NCBI RefSeq assembly: GCF_003364255.1
Contig: NZ_NXLR01000012.1
Span: 1 to 59,269, forward strand
Origin: Helicobacter marmotae
GTDB taxonomy: Bacteria > Campylobacterota > Campylobacteria > Campylobacterales > Helicobacteraceae
Length of the DNA stretch: 59,269 nucleotides
Direction: 5' to 3'
Shown piece after piece: positions 15,761 through 24,217 of this stretch. The position numbers and the translations under genes are program-made. The first letter of the stretch is position 1; every line of letters starts with the position of its first letter. A model generated the notes under the pieces. The model saw only the letters and a list, made by a program, of their open reading frames with translations, was not told the origin of the DNA and searched no databases.

Positions 15761-17512
15761 ATGATGACGCAAGATGTGGAAACGATATTTGGTACTAGGA
15801 ACACTTTTAATATCCCAAACTATCAAAGAGACTATGCTTGGAAAAAGCAAAATTTAGAGGATTTATGGGAAGATTTATTAGAGGCAAAAAACTCTAATGA
15901 TGATATGGGACATTTTTTAGGCACTATCGTAGTGGCTAAAAAGCCTGATTCTGAAGTGTATGACATTATCGATGGGCAACAAAGGGCTACTACGATTTTT
16001 ATGCTTCGCTATGCGTTAAATGCCAAGACAGGAGATTATTATCGAAACCATTTTTTTGACCAAAATGGCGATTTAAGACTTAAACTTATAAGTCAAAACA
16101 AAGAGTTTTTTAAAAAAATACTGAATCACGCAGAAGAGCCAAAAATACCTGATGCTGTAGAAAAAGAAGCCAAAACAGAGGGGCAAAAAAACTTGTGTGA
16201 AGTTTTTAACACTATTTTAGCTAAAACAGCAAGTTTATCTCAACAAGAAGCCCAAAATTGTCTAAATACGCTCCACAAGATGGCTATGATGCTTCTTGAA
16301 GAAAAAGATTCTGGCAGGGCGATTCGCACCTTTCAAAGCGTCAATGATAGGGGAGTGCCACTCTCTATTTTAGATAAACTCAAAGCCTTGCTTATTTTGT
16401 ATTCAAACAAATATTGTCAAGGAGAACTTGAGCTTGATGAGAAAATCAATAAACGATTTGGGGAGATTTTTAGAATAATTACAGCCATTAAAGAGCAACG
16501 CGTTAGCTCATCTCTAGGAGATAGGGATTTTGCCAAAGAGGTAGAAAAAAGAGTCTTTCATTACCATAGTTTAGGGCAGAGTGCTATAGGTCATTATAGC
16601 TATGGGGCAGATAAATCGTATGATAAGATCAAGACATTGCTAAAAGAGAAACTAAAAACACTGCAAGAATCACCCGAGCAAAAGTGCCAAGAAGCCGAGA
16701 ATAATTTACGCCAATGGCTTGATGAGTACTCGCAAGACTTGAGAGATTTCTTTTGTGCATTCTTAGACATTGCCAAAAAGGCAGAAACCAATGAAGAAAT
16801 CTTCAAGCTTTTCTATATATTAAAAATCAATCCATACTTTTACTCCTCTTTAGTGCGACTAGAGATGAATAAAGTGCTAGATAATGAATGTTTAAAGCTT
16901 TTCGCACAAGCTGAAATGCTCTTCTATGGTCTAGGCTCTATAAACAATGGGTGTGCTTATAAACTTTATGAGCACACAGATAGCAAAGATAGCTTTAAGG
17001 GAAAAGTTATTGATTTTGCTATTCAAGCATACAAAGACAAAGACTATGAAGCAATAAAAGACTTTATTGACAAACTGGCAAAAAATATTTATCAACAAGA
17101 CAAAAAATACTTTCACTACATCTTCTTAACTTATCATTCTCAAGGTATAGATATGTCCATATTAAATAGCTTAGTTCCCGAGAAAGTATATAATGCAACC
17201 ATAGAACACATTATCTCTCAAAATGCTTTTAATAATGGTCTGGCAAAACAATATGGCTTTGAGAGTCAAGAAGAATTTGAAAAATTTGAACATGACTTTG
17301 GCAATTTGCTTGTTTTAGAACAACCACTCAATAGCGAAGCCAAAGATAAGGCATTGGTCGCAAAACAAGACATTTATAAAAAATCTAACATCCCTTACAA
17401 TGCAATCTTTGCAAATAAAGAGAATTTTGCAACATTCAACAAAGATTCCATAAAAGCAGAAAATGAAAAACTCACAGATTGGCTAAAAACATATTTTAAA
17501 GAATTTTTATAA
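15761..17512 (+). CDS. DUF262/HNH (GmrSD-like) protein, probable defence nuclease
   Basis: Protein of 583 aa. The N-terminal DUF262 domain has IPNYQRDYAWKKQNLEDLW (about residues 18-36) and IIDGQQRATTIFML (about 69-82), the DGQQR motif used for nucleotide binding and hydrolysis. The C-terminal part has an HNH-type core: ATIEHIISQNAF (His about 483), then DFGNLLVLEQPLN and KQDIYKKS, matching DUF1524-like GmrD nucleases. Single-chain fusions of this form are type IV restriction enzymes that attack modified DNA; that role is inferred. It stands alone, with GGAG before ATG 15761 (15764 is an equal alternative) and a T15 tract in its promoter, so expression may be phase-variable. No partner gene is adjacent. 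Confidence 0.82.
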   Translation: MMTQDVETIFGTRNTFNIPNYQRDYAWKKQNLEDLWEDLLEAKNSNDDMGHFLGTIVVAKKPDSEVYDIIDGQQRATTIFMLRYALNAKTGDYYRNHFFDQNGDLRLKLISQNKEFFKKILNHAEEPKIPDAVEKEAKTEGQKNLCEVFNTILAKTASLSQQEAQNCLNTLHKMAMMLLEEKDSGRAIRTFQSVNDRGVPLSILDKLKALLILYSNKYCQGELELDEKINKRFGEIFRIITAIKEQRVSSSLGDRDFAKEVEKRVFHYHSLGQSAIGHYSYGADKSYDKIKTLLKEKLKTLQESPEQKCQEAENNLRQWLDEYSQDLRDFFCAFLDIAKKAETNEEIFKLFYILKINPYFYSSLVRLEMNKVLDNECLKLFAQAEMLFYGLGSINNGCAYKLYEHTDSKDSFKGKVIDFAIQAYKDKDYEAIKDFIDKLAKNIYQQDKKYFHYIFLTYHSQGIDMSILNSLVPEKVYNATIEHIISQNAFNNGLAKQYGFESQEEFEKFEHDFGNLLVLEQPLNSEAKDKALVAKQDIYKKSNIPYNAIFANKENFATFNKDSIKAENEKLTDWLKTYFKEFL

Positions 17513-17650
17513 TCGCAATATTGCTTAAAACTTCTAGCGCATATCTTTTGCTTGCCTTGCAAGCATAGATTGAGCAAGCTTGGGTGGTATTGAGTTGGTA
17601 TTTATCTTAAGCAAAGCATAGCAACATTTCTACTTGAATCACGAGATGAT

Positions 17651-17710
17651 TGTCATATCTTTACCCATACTAGAGGGCGAAGAATCGCTGTAAAATTCAC
17701 TAGTAGCCAG
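17651..17710 (+). repeat. Degenerate copy of the 58.8-59.2 kb intergenic repeat
   Basis: The order TGTCAT, GGGCGAAGAATC, then TTCACTAGT matches the order of the A repeats at 58825-58882 and 59064-59120, but the central hairpin has decayed. It lies in the 283-bp gap between the DUF262 gene and the DMT transporter gene; I see no gene in that gap. Confidence 0.45.
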
Positions 17711-17795
17711 CAAAGATTCTCTATCCTTATTACAGCCCAAATATAATGAAACTTAACCATATAGGAGCATTATGGAAAGAAATGCGAAAATAATG

Positions 17796-18671
17796 CTACT
17801 TCTGGCTTATAAATAAGCCTAAAAGCGTAAGCAAGCCGCCTATGAGGATATACATATTTATCTCCTCGCCCAAAGCCACGCATGCCACTCCTACTCCCAC
17901 CACAGGCACTCCATAGATATAAGTGCTTGCCTTTAGCTCCCCTAAATGCTTTACACTCACATTCCAAGCTAGATAGCATAGCCCAGAAGCGACCAAAGAG
18001 AGAAAGATAAGGTTTATACAATTACTCCATTCAAAAAATCGCCCATAAAATACACTCAAATCCTCCTCTAAAAGCGGAGATGAGTAAAGCGCGAAAGGGA
18101 GAGACCATAGCCAAGCATAAAAAAAGATTCTCTTTAAAATCGCAAGGCTTGAAGTATGGCTAAAATATGCAGAGATTTTCCCCACAAGAAGTGTATAGCA
18201 TGACCAAATCAACCCCGCTATAATGCAAAGCATATCACCCAAAGGATATACTTCAAAACTAAAATCACCCCTAAAAACAACAAGCACAATCCCCACACAT
18301 GCTAAAGTAAAGCCCACGCCAAAATACATATTAAGCCTTTTGCCATAGAGCAAATAACACAATAGCCCCGTAAATAGCGGATTAATCGCTACAAGCAAGG
18401 CTGCATTAGAAGCAGTGGTATATGTGAGGGCGATATTTTCTGCTAAAAAATACAAACACCCTCCACTGCCCCCAGCTAAGACAAAAAGCCATTCATTCTT
18501 AAACCCGCTAAAGCCTATATAAGAACGACACAAAAGGCTTAAAAATATATAAGCCACAAAAAAGCGAATGAAGAGAATTTCTGCTGGGCTAAAGCTATCT
18601 AGTAAGGCTTTAGTAGAGCTAAAAGTCCCACCCCAAACAACCACACTAAAAATAGCTAGAATATGCCCCAT
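17796..18671 (-). CDS. EamA-family drug/metabolite transporter
   Basis: Integral membrane protein of 291 aa with about ten hydrophobic segments arranged as two EamA halves: VVWGGTFSSTKALLDSFSPAEILFIRFFVAY opens the first half, with ALTYTTASNAALLVAINPLFTGLL later in it, and SLVASGLCYLAWNVSVKHLG and YGVPVVGVGVACVALGEEI mark the second. Substrate is unknown; the family exports small metabolites or amino acids. It follows the cyd genes on the same strand, 41 bp after the small ORF, and may be read through from them. Confidence 0.85.
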   Translation of the reverse strand: MGHILAIFSVVVWGGTFSSTKALLDSFSPAEILFIRFFVAYIFLSLLCRSYIGFSGFKNEWLFVLAGGSGGCLYFLAENIALTYTTASNAALLVAINPLFTGLLCYLLYGKRLNMYFGVGFTLACVGIVLVVFRGDFSFEVYPLGDMLCIIAGLIWSCYTLLVGKISAYFSHTSSLAILKRIFFYAWLWSLPFALYSSPLLEEDLSVFYGRFFEWSNCINLIFLSLVASGLCYLAWNVSVKHLGELKASTYIYGVPVVGVGVACVALGEEINMYILIGGLLTLLGLFISQK

Positions 18672-18712
18672 ATAGGGCTTTATGCAAGTTTTAATGAGCC
18701 ACTCTCCATAAT

Positions 18713-18829
18713 TTATTGAGGTTTATCATCTTCTTGTTTTTGAATATGAGTGATATTAAGCCACACAAATTTATAACAAAGATAAATCACCACCACCCAC
18801 AAAATAAGCATAAAAATAGAACTTAGCAT
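18713..18829 (-). CDS. Small membrane protein, CydX-like position (38 aa)
   Basis: A 38-aa frame starting MLSSIFMLILWVVVIYLCYK, with one membrane helix and a charged tail ending QEDDKPQ. It starts 35 bp after the cydB stop, with a good ribosome site (AAGGAG, 5 bases before ATG). Small single-helix subunits (CydX, CydH/CydY) accompany CydAB in other bacteria, and the length matches, but the residues are not a clear match to E. coli CydX. Assignment rests on position, ribosome site and topology. Confidence 0.65.
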   Translation of the reverse strand: MLSSIFMLILWVVVIYLCYKFVWLNITHIQKQEDDKPQ

Positions 18830-18863
18830 ACACTCTCCTTACATCTTAAAATAAGCCAAGATG

Positions 18864-19988
18864 CTAATACGCATGCGAATCGGCTTGTATTTCATCTTTA
18901 GTGATTTTCACTCTATCCATTGCACGCCATACATAAACAATATATGCTAACACAAAAGGCACAAGTAAAGACACATACGCCATAATAGAGAGCGTATAAT
19001 AGCTCGAAGAGGCATTGTGTATGCTAAGAGAGCTCTGCAAATCCGCTATAGAGGGATAAAATGCGCTATCTCCTAGCCCTACATTTAAAAGCACTGCCAT
19101 GACCACAAGCACACTCCCCACACCAAGAGGGAATATACCTCTTATACTCGAAGTAAAGGCATTTTTATATATCCCCCATAGCACAAGCCCAACGCCTATA
19201 GCTAAGCCTACAATCAAATATGGCATGGATAAAAAATTATGTAAATAGACATATTTTTGCACACTCACCACGCCCTCACTGATATAAAAGCCATCTTTTA
19301 GGCAAATCCATGCTAAAAAGCCACAAATGCAAGGCACAAAGGCAATGCTTGATAGCAATATAGCCCTTCTTGCACGCTTAGCAAGAGTTAAATCATCAAT
19401 GCTGTTTAAAAAATAGCTCGCCCCAAGAATCTGGCTTAAAAACACAAGGCTAAAGCCTAAGCAATAATTCCCCCATTCAAGTAATGCCTCTAATCCTCTG
19501 CTTGCCTTGCTCCATTGCACAAAGTTATGAGAATCAAGCACAAAGTAAGAGCCACTAAAAAATGTGCTAATAGCCACGCCAATTAAAAACACGCCAAAAA
19601 CACCATTTATCCATAAAAACACTTCATATACCCTAGAGCCAAAGACATTCCCCGCCTTTTTACGATACTCATAGCTCACCGCTTGAATCACAAAGCAAAA
19701 TAAAATAACCAACCATACCCAATATGCCCCACCAAAGCTTGTGCTATAAAATAATGGAAATGCCGCAAAACACGCCCCGCCAAAAAGCACCAAAGTCGTG
19801 AATCCTAGCTCCCATTTACGACCCAAGGCGTTAATAAGCATAGATTTTTCTAACTCATCTTTAGCTAAAAGACATATCAAGCTCTGCCCACCTTGCACAA
19901 AAAACATAAACACAAGCAAGCCCCCAAGCAAGCTAATAATCACCCACCAATACACTTGCAAAGCATACAAATCTAGTCCAAAAAACAT
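18864..19988 (-). CDS. cydB: Cytochrome bd quinol oxidase subunit II
   Basis: Membrane protein of 374 aa with about eight helices, matching the CydB length. The N-terminal YWWVIISLLGGLLVFMFFVQGGQSLI with its Gln-Gly-Gly-Gln, LGRKWELGFTTLVLFGGACFAAFPLFYSTSFGGAYW, and the C-terminal MAYVSLLVPFVLAYIVYVWRAMD are family features. Subunit II stabilises the oxidase and pairs with CydA. Its ATG overlaps the cydA stop by one base, so it is translationally coupled. Confidence 0.94.
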   Translation of the reverse strand: MFFGLDLYALQVYWWVIISLLGGLLVFMFFVQGGQSLICLLAKDELEKSMLINALGRKWELGFTTLVLFGGACFAAFPLFYSTSFGGAYWVWLVILFCFVIQAVSYEYRKKAGNVFGSRVYEVFLWINGVFGVFLIGVAISTFFSGSYFVLDSHNFVQWSKASRGLEALLEWGNYCLGFSLVFLSQILGASYFLNSIDDLTLAKRARRAILLSSIAFVPCICGFLAWICLKDGFYISEGVVSVQKYVYLHNFLSMPYLIVGLAIGVGLVLWGIYKNAFTSSIRGIFPLGVGSVLVVMAVLLNVGLGDSAFYPSIADLQSSLSIHNASSSYYTLSIMAYVSLLVPFVLAYIVYVWRAMDRVKITKDEIQADSHAY

Positions 19989-21541
19989 TATCTCCCTCCT
20001 TGTGCTACGTGATTATCTGCTATAAAGCCCTTTTTAATAGCGCGAATCATAATGCCTATTTCCGCACAAAGCAATGCAGTAAAAAGCAAGGCAAAAATAA
20101 AAAACGATACTTGCACGTTTAGGCTAGAGAGGTTTGTAGCGGCTATGCCCACGGGAAGTAAGTCCTGTATAGCCCAAGGCTGTCTGCCTACTTCAGCAAC
20201 GATCCACCCCGCCTCTGCGGCGATATAACCAAAAGGTATGGCTATCACACAAAGCCATAGAATCTTGCGAAATTGCATAATATTATTTGCCATAGAGAGA
20301 TAAAGCACCACAATAAAAAGCACAAAAAACGCACTGCCCAAAGCAACCATTAAATGAAAGCTATAAAATGTCAAGGCTATAGGAGGGATAGCCTGTTGTG
20401 GGCTTTGCAAATAGCCATAGCCAAAGTCCTGCATATGCTTTTGCAATGTAGTTTTAAGCATATCCATACGTTGAGTGTCTTCTTGTAATTTTGCTTCCTT
20501 ATATTCCCTCAAGGCTTGCAAGGCGATTTTGCCATTTTGCATACGCTCTTCTATGCTAACTATGCCTTTTTCTTCATTCCCATAAAGTAAATCTTCTATC
20601 CCGGGCACGAAGCTATCAGGGCTGCGATTACCTAAAATAGAGAGTGCATAAGGTATGGTTAAATCAAATAAAAACACTTCCCTATCATCGCCGGGCTTTT
20701 TATCAGGGTTTAAAATCCCAAATGCACTAATCCCTGCGCGATGTTCGCCTTTATAAACGCCCTCCATGGCAGCAAGTTTCATCGGCTGGTGTTGCGTTAC
20801 CCTATAGGCGCTCTCATCACCGCTAAAAAACAAAAACATAGAGGTAATAAGCCCAAAGCTTGCCCCCACTACAAGGCTCTTTTTCGCCTCAAGTATATGA
20901 CGCCCTTTAAGCAAATAAAAGGCAGAAATGCCCATCACAAAAAGTGCAGAAATCACATATCCACTCGCCACCGTGTGTAAAAACTTTGAAATAGCCACAG
21001 GAGAGAGGGCAACTTCTAGGAAGCTACTCATTTCATTACGCGCGGTATCGGGGTTAAAAATCGTGCCTACAGGGTATTGCATCCAACCATTTGCGACAAG
21101 AATCCAAAAGGCACTTAAATTGCTCCCAATAGCGACAAGCCAAGTAGAGAGCAAGTGAAAGCCCTTTGAAACCTTATCCCAACCAAAAAACATCACTGCA
21201 AAAAATGTAGCCTCCAAGAAAAATGCCATAATGCCCTCAACCGCTAAAGGCGCGCCAAAAATATCCCCCACAAACCAACTATAATTTGCCCAATTTGTGC
21301 CAAACTCAAACTCCATAACAATGCCCGTAGCCACACCAATGGCAAAATTAATAGCAAATAATGCCAGCCAAAAGCGCGTAATGCTACGCCATTGTGGATT
21401 GCCCGTTTTTACATAAATACTCTCCATAATAGCGATGATAAAAGAGAGCCCCAAAGTAAGAGGCACAAACAAAAAGTGATACAGCGCCGTTAGGGCAAAT
21501 TGCGCCCTTGCCCAATTCACACTCTCATTTACTATCTCCAT
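19988..21541 (-). CDS. cydA: Cytochrome bd quinol oxidase subunit I
   Basis: Haem-bearing subunit of 517 aa that oxidises quinol and reduces O2 to water. WARAQFALTALYHFLFVPLTLGLSF carries the N-terminal haem His; the quinol-binding Q loop is long (about residues 245-375, with GNRSPDSFVPG), and AEVGRQPWAIQDLLPV is the conserved GRQPW motif. The long Q loop marks the canonical CydA type and not the short-loop CioA. Start is the ATG at 21541 with AAGGAGG upstream; it overlaps the DUF4492 gene by 17 bases. An oxidase of this kind suits microaerobic life. Confidence 0.95.
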   Translation of the reverse strand: MEIVNESVNWARAQFALTALYHFLFVPLTLGLSFIIAIMESIYVKTGNPQWRSITRFWLALFAINFAIGVATGIVMEFEFGTNWANYSWFVGDIFGAPLAVEGIMAFFLEATFFAVMFFGWDKVSKGFHLLSTWLVAIGSNLSAFWILVANGWMQYPVGTIFNPDTARNEMSSFLEVALSPVAISKFLHTVASGYVISALFVMGISAFYLLKGRHILEAKKSLVVGASFGLITSMFLFFSGDESAYRVTQHQPMKLAAMEGVYKGEHRAGISAFGILNPDKKPGDDREVFLFDLTIPYALSILGNRSPDSFVPGIEDLLYGNEEKGIVSIEERMQNGKIALQALREYKEAKLQEDTQRMDMLKTTLQKHMQDFGYGYLQSPQQAIPPIALTFYSFHLMVALGSAFFVLFIVVLYLSMANNIMQFRKILWLCVIAIPFGYIAAEAGWIVAEVGRQPWAIQDLLPVGIAATNLSSLNVQVSFFIFALLFTALLCAEIGIMIRAIKKGFIADNHVAQGGR

Positions 21542-21752
21542 ACATTCCTCCTTGCGTAAGATTCTTAAGCACAAAGGCACTTTTATCCTCAAAATCGCCT
21601 ATGTGTGAGAGATTCTTATCATATATAATCATCTTCAAGCCAACAAAAATGATAAGAAGCTTTATGATGATAATTTTCCACAATACTTTGCCTAAACTTA
21701 GATGTTTAAACCCATGCACATAAAGCATTACCACTTTGCGTAAAAAACTCAT
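21525..21752 (-). CDS. DUF4492 small membrane protein upstream of cydA
   Basis: Protein of 75 aa with one hydrophobic helix (LGKVLWKIIIIKLLIIFVGLK). YVHGFKHLSLGKVLWKIIIIKL is the DUF4492 signature. This family is found directly before cydA in Campylobacterota and Bacteroidetes, so a role in assembly or regulation of the bd oxidase is likely, but unproven. It overlaps cydA by 17 bases. A TAAAAT -10 lies upstream on the minus strand near 21783-21788. Confidence 0.82.
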   Translation of the reverse strand: MSFLRKVVMLYVHGFKHLSLGKVLWKIIIIKLLIIFVGLKMIIYDKNLSHIGDFEDKSAFVLKNLTQGGMYGDSK

Positions 21753-21967
21753 ATAAAGCCTTTTGCAGAAATAAAAGTGTGAATTTTAGCAAATTTCACA
21801 AGCCCAAAATAAAGAAAATGAAAGAAAATAAAGATTTTTCCCCATAAACTCCCCCTCCTTTTGACAATAATTATTAATTTATTTTACTTTTGTGATTTTT
21901 ATGTAAAATGCTTCAAGCTTAACTCACGCTTTTATTGGTTTTATTTTATTCCATTATGGAGATATAT

Positions 21968-24208
21968 ATGTCAGCTTTGCACAAATACTTTCACAATTTT
22001 CATCACTTGCCTCCACCCACCCAGCATTCACACATCACCCCACATAATCAATCCCTAGAAGCCCTAAGCTTGCTTTTTTGTGTTAAAAAAAGTAATTTCC
22101 ATATTTTCACACATACTCCAAGCTTTATGGATACATTGCCAGATACTCTAAAATCCCCATTATTTGGGGAATCCCAGCTTTTTAATGCCATTTTAGAAAT
22201 GCAGGCGCATATACTCAAAGAAAATCCCTCTATTTTTGATGAGCTTTTGCCTTATTTTGCAAGGCTTAATTTAGCACATATCATTGATGATAATGAGTTT
22301 GCACTTTTTACCCAAGCACAAGCCCATAGCATAGCACAAACCCAAGAGACAAGATCTCGCCCTAGCCTTACACATCTAAAAAACATACTTGCAAACTTGC
22401 ATACCAAACTCTCCCCCTTGCTTGAAGAGCACACGCAAAGTATGCTTGCTTCATCGTGGGAGAAGCTTGAAAGCGGGCATTTATGTATCGGGGTAACAGG
22501 TGTGCTCAGTGCGGGTAAATCTACATTTTTAAACGCCCTCTTAGGGGAGGAGATTTTAGGCACTTCTACTATCCCCGAAACGGCAAATCTTACGCTTTTG
22601 CGCTATGGGGAGAGTGGGGCTAGAGTACATTTTTGGAGCAAGGAGCAATGGAGGGATTTATGCGAGGAGAGTGCGTATGATGAGGGGATTAAAGCCTTTG
22701 TGCAAGAGTGCGAGGCGCATTTTGGCAAAGATTTAGACCAACTCATCACACAGCCTAGTCAAATAAAAGATATACACATTAATGAGCTTAGTGCCTATAC
22801 TTCAGCCAATCATAGCAGCAAGCTTTGCAATCTCATTTCCCAAGTTGAGCTTTTTACTCCCTTAGGCTTTTTGCAAAATGGCGTGGAGATCGTAGATACG
22901 CCCGGACTTGATGACCCTATTACCAAACGCGAAGATATTACGCGGGAGTTTTTGGAACGTTGTGATATGCTTATACATGTGATGAACGCAAGCTGTGCAG
23001 CCACGCAAAAGGACATTGACTTTATTTTAGAATCTTTACTAGAGCAAAATATATCACGTCTCCTTGTCGTGCTTACTCGCATTGATCTCCTTAGCAAAGC
23101 AGAGCAAGCCTCTGCGCTTGAATACACCAAAGCAAGCCTTATAGCGCAGCTTAAAAAAGCCCACTACAAAGGTGATATGACCCAACTCATCAATCGTATC
23201 GACTTCCTGCCACTTGCTGGATATGCGGCATTGCTTCATCGCACAAAGCAGTCAGAAAAAGCCAATATAAGCCTAGAAGAAAGCGGGATTTTACAAATAG
23301 AATCATATTTGCAAGATATGCTTTTAGGTGAGCAAAGCTTGAGGGCAAGGGATATGCTCTATCTTGCCTACAAAAGCACATATAAAATCGCACAAGAAGC
23401 AAAGGCGGCTCTAAGCCTGCAAACTGCCTTGCTCTACGCAAGCAATGAAGAGCTAGAAAAGATTATTACCCAAGAGGAGGCACATAACAAAAGCCTTTTA
23501 GATGAATTGCAAAAGCTAAAGTCTCATCTCTCAAGCCTCCATAATGAGCTAAAAAGCTTCCTCTCTGACCTCACATCACTTAGCACTGATGCCCTATCAA
23601 AAGCCACAGAAGTGCTTAAGGATAAGATTTTTGATGATATTGTATATGACTACAAGCAAGGGAATAAAACAGAAGTAGCAAATCTCCACAAAATGATAGA
23701 CCTAAGCTTGAGAGACTGCTTTGGGGACATAGCACGCGAATATCGCTACAAGCTTGGCTCCAAAATCACCCAACTTAAAGCCAGCCTTGCCCATAATGAT
23801 GAAGTGAGTGCTCCAAATATCCACTTCCAGCTAAAAAATGCCGAGCTTCACGCCATTATGGAATCTTTGACCTTACATACTTTGATAAAACACGCCAACA
23901 AAGAAAATACCCTAAGGCAGTCCTTGCAAGATATATTTAATACCCTTTTTGAGCATTTTGTGAGGCTCATTGAGACTAAAAATGAAGACATTAACACCAC
24001 TTTTCTTGCATATTTTCATAATATTGCACAATATGAAACATCTCGCATTCAAAATGAAATTACACAAAAAGAGCAAAGTATCCAAGCAATACTAAAGAAG
24101 CGTGAAGATACAAATAAACAAAGTCAAATGCAACACTTCAATACAAAAGAGCGCGCACTTGATGGCATTATAAATGAGCTACAAACGCATTTAGCAAGCT
24201 TAGAATAA
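21968..24208 (+). CDS. Dynamin-like GTPase, first of a pair
   Basis: Large GTPase of 746 aa. After an N-terminal region of about 170 aa comes G1 GVLSAGKST (about 178-186), G2 threonine in the following TSTIPETAN, G3 DTPGLDDP, and G4 TRID. The C-terminal half is helical with coiled-coil character (EELEKIITQEEAHNKSLLDEL; QNEITQKEQSIQAILKKRED). Paired dynamin-like proteins in C. jejuni (Cj0411/Cj0412) form a heterotypic membrane-active complex; the same gene pairing here suggests the same kind of complex. Start is ATG 21968 with GGAGA upstream; 21935 has no ribosome site. Divergent from cyd across 215 bp that hold no other gene. Confidence 0.88.
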   Translation: MSALHKYFHNFHHLPPPTQHSHITPHNQSLEALSLLFCVKKSNFHIFTHTPSFMDTLPDTLKSPLFGESQLFNAILEMQAHILKENPSIFDELLPYFARLNLAHIIDDNEFALFTQAQAHSIAQTQETRSRPSLTHLKNILANLHTKLSPLLEEHTQSMLASSWEKLESGHLCIGVTGVLSAGKSTFLNALLGEEILGTSTIPETANLTLLRYGESGARVHFWSKEQWRDLCEESAYDEGIKAFVQECEAHFGKDLDQLITQPSQIKDIHINELSAYTSANHSSKLCNLISQVELFTPLGFLQNGVEIVDTPGLDDPITKREDITREFLERCDMLIHVMNASCAATQKDIDFILESLLEQNISRLLVVLTRIDLLSKAEQASALEYTKASLIAQLKKAHYKGDMTQLINRIDFLPLAGYAALLHRTKQSEKANISLEESGILQIESYLQDMLLGEQSLRARDMLYLAYKSTYKIAQEAKAALSLQTALLYASNEELEKIITQEEAHNKSLLDELQKLKSHLSSLHNELKSFLSDLTSLSTDALSKATEVLKDKIFDDIVYDYKQGNKTEVANLHKMIDLSLRDCFGDIAREYRYKLGSKITQLKASLAHNDEVSAPNIHFQLKNAELHAIMESLTLHTLIKHANKENTLRQSLQDIFNTLFEHFVRLIETKNEDINTTFLAYFHNIAQYETSRIQNEITQKEQSIQAILKKREDTNKQSQMQHFNTKERALDGIINELQTHLASLE

Positions 24209-24217
24209 GGACATATA

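Noticed and set aside
17513-17795. Gene in the gap after the DUF262 gene
   Set aside because: Only a degenerate repeat; no frame with a start, ribosome site and recognisable product.
21861-21885. Fur-box-like AATAATTATT upstream of the first dynamin gene
   Set aside because: Short AT-rich palindromes are common in this DNA; only a partial match and no iron-related gene nearby.
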